A stretch of 64,000 nt of DNA from Actinomadura sp. NBRC 104425 (GCF_030269545.1 NZ_BSTN01000004.1:366134-430133); one strand, 5' to 3'. Shown: positions 1 to 8,894, counted from the stretch's first letter. A program made the numbers and translations. The notes: a model not told the origin generated them from the sequence alone.

Positions 1-242
1 TCCACCAGGACGGTTCGCCCACCGCTGCGCAGCACCCAGCTCTGCAGGGCGGCCACCACCCTGTCGGTGTCCGGCTCCCAGTGGTCCGGTGCCAGCCAGT
101 CCTCGTTGTCCTTCCACACCTCGGCGGCGACGGCGGGGAACATGGCGGAGGTGGGCATGAACGGTTCGTGCCACTCGACGACACGGATGACCTCGACATC
201 CCCCAGCGACATGCTCTGCACGCTCGCGTTCACGTTCGTCAT
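1..242 (-). CDS. Metallo-beta-lactamase-fold hydrolase, N-terminal part (runs off the window)
   Basis: Only the first 80 codons are inside the window; the gene continues past base 1. The ATG is at 240-242 on the minus strand. The protein starts MTNVNASVQSMSLGDVEVIR, contains WHEPFMPTSAMFP, and ends at the window edge with GGRTVLVD, the strand that precedes the first metal-binding motif in MBL-fold hydrolases. The same layout is seen in the complete MBL gene near 50.8 kb, so the two are probably paralogues. The HxHxDH motif would lie outside the window, so metal binding is inferred. It is divergent from the AraC gene at 344, which is the likely regulator. Confidence 0.7.
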   Translation of the reverse strand, partial: MTNVNASVQSMSLGDVEVIRVVEWHEPFMPTSAMFPAVAAEVWKDNEDWLAPDHWEPDTDRVVAALQSWVLRSGGRTVLV

Positions 243-343
243 GCGCTCGACCCTAGGAACACCGAACGATCCGCTCAATGCGTATCGAGCTCAATAAAAT
301 AAGAAGCCATCTCACAAATGATGCCTGTGGATAATCTGGGCGC
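243..343. promoter_or_regulatory. Divergent promoter region, MBL hydrolase / AraC
   Basis: This 101-base gap separates two head-to-head genes. It has an AT-rich island at about 288-325, including an AATAAAATAAGAAG run, in otherwise GC-rich DNA. Both promoters should be here. I could not assign -35 and -10 boxes or an AraC half-site. Confidence 0.4.
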
Positions 344-1327
344 ATGGACGTGGTGAGTGACGCCATCTCCGCCGTGCGTCTCGGTCACCCCCGGTTTCGC
401 CGAGTGCGGACGAGCGGGACCTGGTGTGTGCGGCTGGCCCCCTACGACGGCGCGGGCTTCCACGTCGTCTTGAAGGGCGGCTGCTGGCTGCTGACCGACG
501 GCGACGCCCGGATATCCCTCGGCGTGGGCGACGCGGTGCTGCTGCCTCACGGCGCAGGCCATGTGATCGCCGATTCCCCCGTCGACGCCGCGGTCGCAGG
601 GGAGAAGGCGGAGCCGTTCGAGCAGTGGCTTATGGCGACAGAGGCGCAAGCCCGACCTGGTCGTGAGGAAGCGGAGATGCTCTGCGGCAAGTACCGGCTC
701 GACTGCAGCCGCATGCACCCGCTGATGACGGAGCTGCCCGAGGTCGTCCACATTCCGAACCGGGTCGGCGCCCACCTCGAACTCCGTGCCGCGATCGATC
801 TGCTCGTCGGTGAGCTGGACGAGGTGCGCCCCGGCTCCTGCGTGGCCCTCCCGAACCTGCTCGACCTCCTCCTCATCTACATGATCCGGGCCTGGATGAC
901 CGAGGCCACCACCGGAGCATGGCCCACCGCGCTGGACGACCCGGTGACCGCCGCCGCCCTGCGGGCGATGCACACGAAGCCGGCCGCGCCGTGGAGCGTC
1001 GAAAGCCTGGCCGCGGAGGCGGGCGTCTCCCGGGCCACCCTGGCGCGCCGGTTCACCGCACTGGTCGGCCGCCCTCCGATGGCCTACCTGACCTGGTGGC
1101 GTCTGGTCCTCGCCGCCACCATGCTCCGCGACGGCAAGGAAACCCTGGCCGCCATCGCCGGCCGGGTCGGCTACGGCAGTCCGTACGCGCTCTCCCACGC
1201 CTTCGAGAGGGAATTCGGCGTCACACCAGGGCGGTATCGGGTACAGGCCGCAGAGCGTTCCGGCCCCACTGCGACCCCTCAACCGGCGTCACAGAGAACC
1301 GACGACGGAAACCCGGCCAGGCAATGA
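344..1327 (+). CDS. AraC-family transcriptional regulator
   Basis: A 327-residue regulator. Residues 1-190 form a cupin-type sensor domain of the AraC N-terminal kind, with RTSGTWCVRLAPYDGAGFHV and a GDAVLLPHGAGHV turn. The C-terminal 100 residues carry two helix-turn-helix units: WSVESLAAEAGVSRATLARR, then ETLAAIAGRVGYGSPYALSH, followed by the FEREFGVTPGRYR signature. The length is normal for the family. It probably controls the divergent MBL-fold hydrolase. The inducer is unknown. Confidence 0.93.
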   Translation: MDVVSDAISAVRLGHPRFRRVRTSGTWCVRLAPYDGAGFHVVLKGGCWLLTDGDARISLGVGDAVLLPHGAGHVIADSPVDAAVAGEKAEPFEQWLMATEAQARPGREEAEMLCGKYRLDCSRMHPLMTELPEVVHIPNRVGAHLELRAAIDLLVGELDEVRPGSCVALPNLLDLLLIYMIRAWMTEATTGAWPTALDDPVTAAALRAMHTKPAAPWSVESLAAEAGVSRATLARRFTALVGRPPMAYLTWWRLVLAATMLRDGKETLAAIAGRVGYGSPYALSHAFEREFGVTPGRYRVQAAERSGPTATPQPASQRTDDGNPARQ

Positions 1328-1449
1328 CTCCACGACCAATGTGAAACAGCACCACCGCAGGCGGTGGACGGCGCGGTCGGCGCTGCACCGCCTCCGGCGG
1401 TCCTGCATCTCAAGGCGCGCCGTCTTCCCTCATGGGACGCGAGATGCCA

Positions 1450-1536
1450 CGCATGCAGATGAGCGTCTCCCGCTCACGGCCGGCAGAGCCGTTCCGGTCA
1501 CAGGACACGGCGGGAGGCGCTCATCTGCAGCATGCG
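1450..1536. terminator. Long stem-loop between convergent genes
   Basis: The arm at 1450-1472 pairs with 1511-1536 over about 22 bases, with one mismatch and a 3-base bulge (CATGCAGATGAGCG against CGCTCATCTGCAGCATG). It lies between the AraC stop and the 3' end of the glycoside hydrolase remnant, so it is a plausible bidirectional terminator. There is no T run, as is usual in actinomycetes. Confidence 0.55.
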
Positions 1537-1538
1537 GG

Positions 1539-2999
1539 TCAGCGGGAGACGGTGGCCTCGACGTAGGGCTGGAAGACCACCGGGCCCAGGAGCCCGTAGG
1601 CGAGTTCCGGCCTGGCGGACCAGGCCTTGTAGTCGGCGTCCCCGGTGAGGGCCTGGGTACGCAGGGCGTTGTTCAGCGTGGTCGACAGTTCGATCTTCAC
1701 TTGGTTGGCGCCCGGACGCAGCACCTTGGTGACGTCGACGGGGTCGGCGTTCGGCACCTGGGAGACGGGGATCTCCGTGCCGTTGATCCAGGCGCGGACG
1801 GCACCGGCGAAATCGCCCAGCGACAGGCGGACACCGGTCTTCCCGGTCAGGTAGGAAGCGGGGATCTGGACGGAGGTGGCGTACACGGCCGTGCCCGAAG
1901 TGCCCTTGAGCTGGGGGATGTCCGTCCAGGGCTTCAGGGTGGAGGTCAGGTCGACCGAGCGTTCACCGGCCGGTGAGGTCGTGGTCGCGCTGATCTTCCA
2001 CGTCCCCGACGCCGTCACGGGTGCGGGTGCGGCGGGCAGGGTCACGGTGCGGCGGGTGCCGTCGGGCAGTGCCACCCACTTGGGGCCGCCCTGCCGGTCG
2101 CGTACGACGAGCCGTCCGTCCGACCGGACGACCTCGTCGGCGTTCGTGTCGGTCACCGCGGCGGCCGTGTCCCCGGCCGCGCCGAACACCAGTGCCGCGG
2201 TGTCGCCTGCCGGGACGTGGACCCGCACGGTGACCTCCTGGCCGGTGCGGCGGTAGAGACCGAGGCGGGTGGCCTCGCCGGTCCACAGGTCCAGCAGGGT
2301 CGGTGCACCGGTGGTCCGGAAGGTCAACTCACCGGTGAAGGGACGGGTGGAGTTGTTGAACAGGAACCACGCGTCGCCGGTGGCGGTGCGCCGGTGGACC
2401 GGCACGATGTCGGCCACGCCCTGCCCGGACAGGTCGGCGCGCACGCCCAGCTGGGCGAGGGCGGCGGGGACGGACGCGGCGTCTTTCACGAAGCGCACGT
2501 TCGCGAGCTTGCGCAGTGTGCCGATCGCCCGGTCGACGCGTCGGTCTCCGTCGGCGCCGCCGGTGTATCCGGCCGCACGGCTGGGGACCGCGCCCTGCAC
2601 GACGACGGGAAGGCCGGCTCGGGCCAGGTGCACCAGTCTCTCGGCGGTGTCAGGGGGCAGCGCCTCCTGGTCCTGCACGATGACGGCCTTGTAGGCGGGA
2701 CCGTCCGGCAGAAGCCGGCCCTTGGCCACCTTCGCGTGCGACGGCACGCTCGCCGGTGTCACGGAGTCCCAGGTGTAGCTCGCGCCCGACAGCGCCTTGC
2801 GGAAGGCGTCCTGCGGGGTTCCGGTCGGGTCGGGCGCCTGGGCGCCGTTGACATCGGAGGTGGAGTTGAGAACGGTGAGGTCCACTCGGGGACGTCCGGT
2901 GCTGACCACCGCGTCCGCGCGGGCCAGGTAGTCCGTCAGGCGGGACAGCGCCTTGAACTGCGGCCAGTCCTGGTTCCAGGAGTCGGCGAACCACTGCGA
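1539..2999 (-). pseudogene. C-terminal half of a large glycoside hydrolase (GH106 alpha-L-rhamnosidase-like), truncated
   Basis: About 486 codons remain. The reading frame is intact down to the stop at 1539, but upstream it meets TGA at 3000-3002, directly before QWFADSWNQDWPQFKALSRL, an internal catalytic-domain segment. A GTG at 2907-2909 could start translation, but it is not a natural N-terminus. The rest resembles the C-terminal part of GH106-type rhamnosidases: RVDLTVLNS, LLDLWTGEA, VRVHVPAGDTAALVF, and a jelly-roll carbohydrate-binding module with GDFAGAVRAWINGTEIPVSQ. No signal peptide is present, so the intact enzyme lost its N-terminal half. The family call is moderate; truncation is clear. 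Confidence 0.7.
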
Positions 3000-3079
3000 T
3001 CAGCAGTCCGGCCGCGAAGCCCGCGAGCCCCGTTCCCCACGCCTCCCACACCACGCGCTCAAGCCTGCCTCACGAACGC

Positions 3080-3172
3080 CGCACGGTGGGCACCGGCACG
3101 TTGCCCGCCGCCGTACCGTGCGCCGAGGCTGTGCAGGGACGCCTCCGACACGCGGATCGGACGCGTCCCTGC
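3080..3172. terminator. Tandem hairpins downstream of the importer operon
   Basis: There are two hairpins. The stronger at 3133-3172 has a 10-base perfect arm (GCAGGGACGC / GCGTCCCTGC), one mismatch, then 5 more pairs around an 8-base loop. The second, at 3080-3122, pairs CGCACGGT with ACCGTGCG and GGGCA with TGCCC inside. Both lie 40-130 bases past the stop of the minus-strand permease at 3211 and probably end that transcript. Confidence 0.7.
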
Positions 3173-3210
3173 GCGCCCACGCGAAGGCGCCCGAGCGGTC
3201 ACTGTCCACG

Positions 3211-4092
3211 TCACGTGGCTGACGAAGGCCGTCCTGTCGACGGCGTCGCGTATTGCTCGGCGGTCTCGGCGCCGCCGGATTCCGGTCGTTTGGCGGGGGC
3301 CGTCTTCCGAGGGCGGGTCTCGGACGGCGGCCGCGTGTCGCTCGCCAGCAGGGCCCGGAAACAGGAGTCCATCAGGTAGCCGAGCAGGCCGATCCAGAGG
3401 ATGACCGCCATGAGCCGGTCGAAGGCGAGCTGGTCGCGGGCGTTGAGGATCGCATAGCCCAGCCCGGAGTCGACGCCGAGCATCTCCGCCGGGACGATGA
3501 CGATCCACGCGGTTCCCAGCGCCAGGCGCAGTCCCGTCAGCAGCGGCATCCGCACCCCTGGCAGGACGATCGTGCGGAGCCGTTCGGCCGGTGTGGCCCC
3601 CAGCGAGCGGGCCACCAGCAGGAAACCGGGGTCGATCGCCTGCACTCCGGCGGCGGTGTTCAGCATGATCGGCCACACCGCGGCGACGGCGACCAGGAAG
3701 TACACCGGGCGGTGGCCGATCCCGAACAGGGCGATCGCGACCGGCGCCCACGACAGCGGCGAGATCATCCGCAGGAAGTGGAACAGCGGCCGGGTGGCCC
3801 GCTCGACGGCCGGGACCAGCCCGACCAGCAGCCCCAGCGGAACCCCGCACGCCGCCGCGATCGCCAGGCCGAGGAACAGCCGCCACAGGCTGGCGGCGGT
3901 GTCGGGGAACAACTGGCCGTGCACGGCCGCCTCGTACAGCGCGGGCACGGCCCGCTGCGGGGCGAACCCCGACAGCACGACGTGGCCGGACGCCGGCACG
4001 GAGGTCAGCAGCCACCACAGCGCGACCAGTACCAGGATCGGCACCAGCACCGTCAGTGCCCGGCGCGGGGGCCGCTCGGTTCCGGTGGTCAT
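3211..4092 (-). CDS. ABC transporter permease, SsuC/NrtB/TauC type
   Basis: A 293-residue inner-membrane subunit. It has about six hydrophobic spans (for example TVLVPILVLVALWWLLTSVP near residue 20) and the EAA-loop that docks the ATPase, SLGATPAERLRTIVLPGVRM. This is the BPD_transp_1 fold of nitrate/sulfonate/taurine importers. The ATG at 4090-4092 overlaps the stop of the binding-protein gene by 4 bases, so the two are translationally coupled. The last 40 residues are a hydrophilic tail. The substrate cannot be read from the permease. Confidence 0.88.
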   Translation of the reverse strand: MTTGTERPPRRALTVLVPILVLVALWWLLTSVPASGHVVLSGFAPQRAVPALYEAAVHGQLFPDTAASLWRLFLGLAIAAACGVPLGLLVGLVPAVERATRPLFHFLRMISPLSWAPVAIALFGIGHRPVYFLVAVAAVWPIMLNTAAGVQAIDPGFLLVARSLGATPAERLRTIVLPGVRMPLLTGLRLALGTAWIVIVPAEMLGVDSGLGYAILNARDQLAFDRLMAVILWIGLLGYLMDSCFRALLASDTRPPSETRPRKTAPAKRPESGGAETAEQYATPSTGRPSSAT

Positions 4093-5261
4093 GACACGTT
4101 CACCTCTTCGACGCGGGTGAGTGACGCGGGCAGCCCGAACGCCGCGGGGGACCCGGACGTCGCGATGGCCCGCCGTACGAAGGAGTCGTCGACCAGGTCC
4201 CCGTGCACCCGGGCCGGGTCCAGCCCGTCGAGGAAGCGCGTGTCGACGTCGACCAGGGTCCGGCCCATCGCCTCGACCAGCGCCGAGGTGTAGCTGGGGA
4301 AGGGGAAGGGGGAGAAGCCGATGCGCTGCCCCTCCCAGTCGCCGCGGCGGATCGCGCCGGTGCGCTCGTAGTCCTCCCTCCGGTAGCCGAGGGCCTTGCC
4401 GATGGCCGGCCGGGGTTGCGGCAGGTAGCCGTCGGCGAGGGCGGCCGCCGCGGCGGGCCGGTTCGCGGCGATGTCGAGCTGGGCGGCGGCGAGCGCGTTG
4501 GTGAAGCGCTGGACCCGGTCGGGGTCGGCGGCGATCGTCGCCTGGTTCACCACGACCACGCAGCACGCGTGGTCGCGCCACAGGTCGCCGAGGAAGCGGT
4601 GGATCCTGCCGACACCGCGCACCTCGGCCATGGCGTTGAACGGGTCGGCCACCACGTATCCGCTGATGACGCCGTTCGACATGGCGGGCAGCATGTCGCT
4701 GGGGCTCATCACCACCAGCCGCACCTCGCCCCTGCTCCGCGACGGGTTCCGGCGCAGCACCGGCCGCAGCCCGCCGGCGCGGAACAGCCGCTGCGCGATG
4801 ATGTTGTGGATCGACCACCAGTAGGGGATGGCGAACGTCCGCCCGGCCAGGCCGCCGAGGTCGGCGATGCCGTTCGCCAGGGTGATGGACGAGCCGTTGG
4901 TGTGGTTCCAGGCGAGCATCCGCACCGGGGCGCCCAATCCGTACCGCAGCTGCACCGCGAAGGGGGCGAGCAGGTGGACGACGTCCACCTTCCGCGCCAC
5001 GAACGCCTGGGCGAGCTCGGCCCAGCTGCGGAACCGCACCGGCCGGGCCACCCGGACCCCGAACCGGTCGTAGAGCCCGCGGCGGTGGGCGACGAGCAAC
5101 GGGGAGGCGTCGGTGATCGGCAGGTAGCCGATGCGCAGCGCCCCGCCCGCCGTGCCCGCACCGGCCGGCCGCCCGGCGGCGACGGCGGCTCCCAGCCCGG
5201 CGGCCAGCCCCAGCCCCAGTCCGCCGCCGAGCAGCGCGCGGCGGTCCACGGCGGCGCTCAT
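4089..5261 (-). CDS. ABC transporter substrate-binding protein, NrtA/SsuA type, Tat-like signal
   Basis: A 390-residue exported protein. It starts MSAAVDRRALLGGGLGLGLA; the twin arginine and following hydrophobic stretch look like a Tat signal, although the motif is loose. The mature part has RIGYLPITDASPLLVAHRRG, typical of nitrate/sulfonate/taurine binding proteins, and VDVVHLLAPFAVQLRYGLG, the ligand-pocket segment of the CmpA/NrtA group. LVVMSPSDMLPAM and VISGYVVADPF follow the same family. The start at 5261 was chosen because it overlaps the ATPase stop by 4 bases and opens the signal peptide. The ligand is probably an oxoanion or sulfonate. Confidence 0.85.
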   Translation of the reverse strand: MSAAVDRRALLGGGLGLGLAAGLGAAVAAGRPAGAGTAGGALRIGYLPITDASPLLVAHRRGLYDRFGVRVARPVRFRSWAELAQAFVARKVDVVHLLAPFAVQLRYGLGAPVRMLAWNHTNGSSITLANGIADLGGLAGRTFAIPYWWSIHNIIAQRLFRAGGLRPVLRRNPSRSRGEVRLVVMSPSDMLPAMSNGVISGYVVADPFNAMAEVRGVGRIHRFLGDLWRDHACCVVVVNQATIAADPDRVQRFTNALAAAQLDIAANRPAAAAALADGYLPQPRPAIGKALGYRREDYERTGAIRRGDWEGQRIGFSPFPFPSYTSALVEAMGRTLVDVDTRFLDGLDPARVHGDLVDDSFVRRAIATSGSPAAFGLPASLTRVEEVNVS

Positions 5262-5998
5262 GTTCCCGCCCGGGCGGGCAGGACGCTCTCGTACCGGCCG
5301 AGGATCCGCGCGCGCAGCTCCTCCGCCCGGACCGAGTCGCGGTCCCCGGGTGCGCCGTTCCACTCGTGGCCGACGGCGCCGGTGCCGTCCAGCAGCGCGA
5401 TCCGGTCGCCCAGGTAGATCGCCTCGGCGACGTCGTGCGTCACCAGGACGGCGGTCAGCCCCATCTCGACGATCAGGGCGCGCAGCCGGTCCTGGAGCGC
5501 CTCGCGGGTCAGCGGGTCCAGCGCGCTGAACGGCTCGTCCAGCAGCAGCACGTCGGGACGGATCGCCAGCGCGCGGGCGATCGCGACGCGCTGCGCCTGG
5601 CCGCCCGACAGCCGGTCGGAGGGCGAGTCGGCGAACTCGGCCAAACCCAGCCAGCCGAGGATCTCAGGGATCCGGCCGGGATCGGCGGCCCGGTTGGCCT
5701 TGTAACGCAGGCCCAGCTCGACGTTCTCCCGCACGGTCAGCCACGGCAGGAGCAGGGGGCGCTGGAACACCATGCCGATGGACGGGCCGGCGCCGCCCGG
5801 GCCCCCGGAGACCAGTTCGCCCTCGTCCAGTTCCTCCAGGCCGGCCAGCAGGCGCAGCAGCGTGGACTTGCCGCTGCCGCTGGCGCCCAGGACCGCGAGG
5901 GTGTGCCCCTGCTCCACGCGCAGGTTCAGGCCGCTCAGCACGCGGCGTCCGGAGTACGCCTTGTGCCCGGCGCGGATCTCTAGCGTTCCAGATCCCAC
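5258..5998 (-). CDS. ABC transporter ATP-binding protein, SsuB/NrtD type
   Basis: A 246-residue nucleotide-binding subunit. Walker A is GASGSGKST, the Q-loop is MVFQRPLLLPW, the signature is LSGGQAQRVAIARAL, Walker B is VLLLDEPFSALD, and the switch histidine is in VTHDVAEA. The chosen start is GTG at 5996-5998, 8 bases after GGAAGGA, which makes the gene overlap the end of the upstream flavoprotein gene by 19 bases. It is the first ABC gene of the operon and energises the permease at 3211. Confidence 0.9.
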   Translation of the reverse strand: MGSGTLEIRAGHKAYSGRRVLSGLNLRVEQGHTLAVLGASGSGKSTLLRLLAGLEELDEGELVSGGPGGAGPSIGMVFQRPLLLPWLTVRENVELGLRYKANRAADPGRIPEILGWLGLAEFADSPSDRLSGGQAQRVAIARALAIRPDVLLLDEPFSALDPLTREALQDRLRALIVEMGLTAVLVTHDVAEAIYLGDRIALLDGTGAVGHEWNGAPGDRDSVRAEELRARILGRYESVLPARAGT

Positions 5999-7041
5999 CG
6001 CAGGTGTCCTTCCGTGGGCGATTGGACGGGCAGGAACACCGCCTCGCGGACCCGCCGCGCGGTGTGACCGGCCGCCAGGAACCCGGCGCCGCCCTTCACC
6101 GCCGATTCCAGCCGGGTCGCCGCGACCGCCGTGCCGGCCGCGTCCAGCCGCAGCCGGGTGACCTCGGCCGGCGCCGGCGGCGCCGCGGCGTACCGGGCGA
6201 GCCGCTCGCGCACCGAGGCCAGGGCGGCCTGGAGTTCGCGCAGGTCGTCGGCGAACACGACGTCGGGTCCGTCGAGGGACCGTTCGGCCTGCGCCAGCGA
6301 CTCGGCGGCCAGGCCCGAGCAGAAGGCGGTCTGGATGAGCAGGAAGGTGGTGCGCACGCTGGAGCAGAACGAGGGCAGGTCGGTCGACAGGACCGCCTCC
6401 TGCGGGACGAACACGTCCCGCAGCTCCACCGAGGACGAGGCCGTGCCGTTCAGCGCCAGCAGAGCGGGGAACGGGCGGACCCGCACCCCCTCGTCCCCGA
6501 CGCGCAGCGCCACGATCACGCGCTCCTCGCGCCCGGGGGAGTCCAGGCGTGCGGGCAGGACGACGACCGCGCCAGGGAACAGGTTGGACGCCCACGGGAT
6601 CGGCCCGTCGACCCGGTACCCGCCGTCGACCTTCCGCGCCACCGCCGGGATCCGGCCGAGCCCGGACAGCTCCTTCAGGGCCGGCGCCATCGCGCTCGCC
6701 CCGGTCACGCGGCCGGAGCGCAGCCCGCCGAGGAACTCCTCGGTCAGCGCGGTGGGACGCGCCCGGCTCAGGTACTCCACCGTCATCCGCTGCGCCCACA
6801 GCGCGAACGCCGAGCTCAGGCAGCCCCTGGCCACGCTCTCCACGGTGCCCAGCAGCGGGAGCAGCCGCCCGTCCCCGCGATCGGGGGCGCCGACGTCCAG
6901 CAAGTTGCGCTCGCCGAGCCAGCGCAGCCCAGGGCGGACGTCGTCATCGCCCCGGTCGACGGCCGCGGCGCGGGCGAGGAAGTGCACCGTGACCTCCTCG
7001 TCCTGCCGGGGGAGGAGGCCCGCGGTACTCGTGGTGCTCAT
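5980..7041 (-). CDS. Acyl-CoA dehydrogenase-like flavoprotein
   Basis: A 353-residue protein of the acyl-CoA dehydrogenase superfamily: N-terminal helical domain, a middle beta region (DGPIPWASNLFPGAVVVLPA, then ALNGTASSSVELRDVFVPQE) and a C-terminal helical domain. It is shorter than a typical dehydrogenase (about 380) and I see no clear catalytic glutamate. With a sulfonate/nitrate-type transporter beside it, it could belong to the SfnB/DszC/MsuC flavin-dependent group that works on sulfur compounds, but this is inference from context. It overlaps the ATPase start. Confidence 0.72.
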   Translation of the reverse strand: MSTTSTAGLLPRQDEEVTVHFLARAAAVDRGDDDVRPGLRWLGERNLLDVGAPDRGDGRLLPLLGTVESVARGCLSSAFALWAQRMTVEYLSRARPTALTEEFLGGLRSGRVTGASAMAPALKELSGLGRIPAVARKVDGGYRVDGPIPWASNLFPGAVVVLPARLDSPGREERVIVALRVGDEGVRVRPFPALLALNGTASSSVELRDVFVPQEAVLSTDLPSFCSSVRTTFLLIQTAFCSGLAAESLAQAERSLDGPDVVFADDLRELQAALASVRERLARYAAAPPAPAEVTRLRLDAAGTAVAATRLESAVKGGAGFLAAGHTARRVREAVFLPVQSPTEGHLRWDLER

Positions 7042-7056
7042 CGCCGTCGCTCCCGC

Positions 7057-7584
7057 TCAGGAACGCCGGTCGAGTTCGTGCAGCCGGTCGATGGGCGTGT
7101 CGACGGCCTTGCGGGCGCGTTCGACCGCCGCGGCGTCGGGCGCGTCGTAGAAGCACAGGCACTTGCCCATGTCCTCGCGCACATAGGTGCGCAGGAACCG
7201 GGTCTCGGGGACCTCGGCGTACAGCGGCGCCTTCTCCGCCTTGCGGGCCAGGTAGCTGTCCATGCTGAGACCGGCCGGCAGGTCCCACTCCACGAGGTAG
7301 CCCGCCTTGCCGGCGTGCGCCTTGACCTCCGCGAGGTCGGCGCCGACCAGGCGGACCTCGGCGATGTCGTCGAACACGATCCCCGCCCGGCGCAGCGCGT
7401 CGGCGACGGTGTCGGGGGCGGGCTCGTCGGCGATCAGGAACACGTGGTCGTGGCCGACGGGCACCTGGGCCTCGATCAGTTCCGCGCCGCCGGCGCGCAG
7501 GGCGTCGGCGGCGGCGCGGATGAGCCGGTCCGCGGCCGCGCGGGTGGCGTCCTCGACGGTGAACTCGACGAGCTGGAGTGCCAT
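7057..7584 (-). CDS. DUF4242 domain protein (SCO4226 nickel-binding-like)
   Basis: A 175-residue soluble protein. The C-terminal half (from GYLVEWDLPAGLSMDSYLA) matches DUF4242, the ferredoxin-like fold of the nickel-binding SCO4226 family, with FLRTYVREDMGKCLCFYDAP as the core. The N-terminal half is probably a second, diverged ferredoxin-like repeat (LVEFTVEDATRAAADRLIRA). The ATG at 7582-7584 was preferred to an in-frame GTG further upstream because the upstream bases look like promoter. It is the first gene of the minus-strand operon and is 15 bases from the flavoprotein gene. No reaction is known. Confidence 0.75.
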   Translation of the reverse strand: MALQLVEFTVEDATRAAADRLIRAAADALRAGGAELIEAQVPVGHDHVFLIADEPAPDTVADALRRAGIVFDDIAEVRLVGADLAEVKAHAGKAGYLVEWDLPAGLSMDSYLARKAEKAPLYAEVPETRFLRTYVREDMGKCLCFYDAPDAAAVERARKAVDTPIDRLHELDRRS

Positions 7585-7696
7585 GAGATACCTACTAAAT
7601 CTATCGGTATTGCTTAGTACGATGTTCACCGTACCTCATGTCCGCTCCGGAAGGTAAGGTGCGCGTCGTACCTCGACGAGGAGTGGACCCGCGCCG
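7585..7696. promoter_or_regulatory. Divergent promoter and candidate ArsR operator
   Basis: This gap between the DUF4242 operon and the arsR gene is AT-rich at 7588-7625. TACTAA near 7590 and TTAGTA near 7615 form an inverted repeat, and GTAC-N10-GTAC lies beside it. A repressor of both transcripts would fit here. The exact operator is a guess. Confidence 0.45.
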
Positions 7697-8086
7697 ATGA
7701 CGACCGAGACACCGCAGAACGCGCCGCCGCAGGACGCGCCGCCGCAGGCGCTCAGACACCCGCGCCGGGAGGAGCTCGACCTCACCGAGATCCTGTGCGC
7801 CCTGGCCGACCCCAACCGCCTGCGGGTGGTCGCCGCGCTGGTGCGGGAGCCGCCCGGAAGCGTCCGCCCCTACTCGTGGTTCGGCCTGCCCGTCGGCAAG
7901 GCCGGGCGCACCCACCACTTCCGGGTGCTCCGGGAGGCAGGACTGATCACGGTCGAGCAGTACGGCAACCGCACCGCCGTGAGCCTGCGCCGCGACGACA
8001 TCGAGGCCCGCTTCCCCGGCCTGCTGTCCGCCATCCGCGCGGGCACGGCCCCCGACGAAACTCCCGACGAGCCCGCCGCCCTGTGA
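7697..8086 (+). CDS. ArsR-family transcriptional regulator
   Basis: A 129-residue winged-helix repressor. ILCALADPNRLRVVAALV is the usual ArsR opening; KAGRTHHFRVLREAGLITVE is the recognition helix and wing start. The first 25 residues are Pro/Ala/Gln-rich and probably disordered. Only one cysteine is visible, so an arsenic-type thiolate site is unlikely. It is divergent from the DUF4242/flavoprotein/ABC operon and most likely represses it. Confidence 0.85.
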   Translation: MTTETPQNAPPQDAPPQALRHPRREELDLTEILCALADPNRLRVVAALVREPPGSVRPYSWFGLPVGKAGRTHHFRVLREAGLITVEQYGNRTAVSLRRDDIEARFPGLLSAIRAGTAPDETPDEPAAL

Positions 8087-8286
8087 GACGACGCCCGCCG
8101 CACCACCGGGCGACCGCCGAACACAAAAATCACAGCAGGCGGATGACGGCGCACAAAGCATTCCCCCCGGTCTCGACGGCCGAAAGCGCCAGAAGCCTTT
8201 CGACACGCACGCGGGAGCGGCGTCAGTGAGCCCACCCGGGGACGCCGAGTGCGAGCGTGGTGACCAAGAGGATCTGCGGCAGGGCT

Positions 8287-8894
8287 TCCGTACGTCACTC
8301 CCAAGGGCGCGAGCACCGGTTCTCCCTGGCTGCGGCCGCCGGGGCCGGTCTCCGCCGCCGCACGCCGCCGACCGGAGTGCCGTCCACGGTCCGGCTGGTG
8401 CTCGACGCGATCACCGAGGCGCTGGCCTGGGGGGGCGCAACGGCCGCTATGACATCGTCGCCATGAACCGCCTCGCGCGAGCGTTCTTCGCCCCCGCCTT
8501 CGCCGCCCCCCGCCGCCTGGCGAACACCGTGCGGTTCCTCTGCCTGGACCCGGCCGCCCGCGATTTCTACGTCGACTGGGACCGGATCGCCGCCGCCGCC
8601 ATGTTCCGGCTCGAGGCGGGCCGCAACCCGCACGACCGGGCGCTGATCGAACTGATCGGCGAGCTGTCGACGCGCAGCGAGGACTTCCGGCGGCGCCGGG
8701 CCTGCCACGACGTGCGGTTCCACCGGAGCGGTCGCAAGCGGCTGCGGCACCCGGTGGTCGGCCGGCTCGACCTGAACTTCGGCACGATGGAGCCGGCCTC
8801 CGCGCCCGGTCTGGTCCTCAACGTCTACATCGCCGCCCCCGGTGGCCCCACGGCCGACGGGCTCGGGATGCTCGCCGACTGGGCGGCCCCCAGG
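8287..8894 (+). pseudogene. MmyB-type XRE regulator, no HTH, frameshifted
   Basis: The ligand-binding domain of an MmyB-like XRE regulator is spread over two frames. Frame one holds REHRFSLA and PSTVRLVLDAITEALAW, up to a run of seven G at 8429-8435. The next frame holds NGRYDIVAMNRLARAFFAP, FLCLDPAARDFYVDWDRIAA, GRNPHDRALIELIGELSTRS and LRHPVVGRLDLNFGTMEP. One missing G would restore the join. The N-terminal helix-turn-helix (about 70 residues) is absent upstream, so it is not just a sequencing slip. Compare the intact relative at 55704. Confidence 0.8.

Noticed and set aside
275..1282. A 335-codon open frame opposite the AraC gene
   Set aside because: It is the mirror of a well-supported AraC gene, is Gly/Arg/His-rich and has no motif; it is a typical shadow frame in GC-rich DNA.
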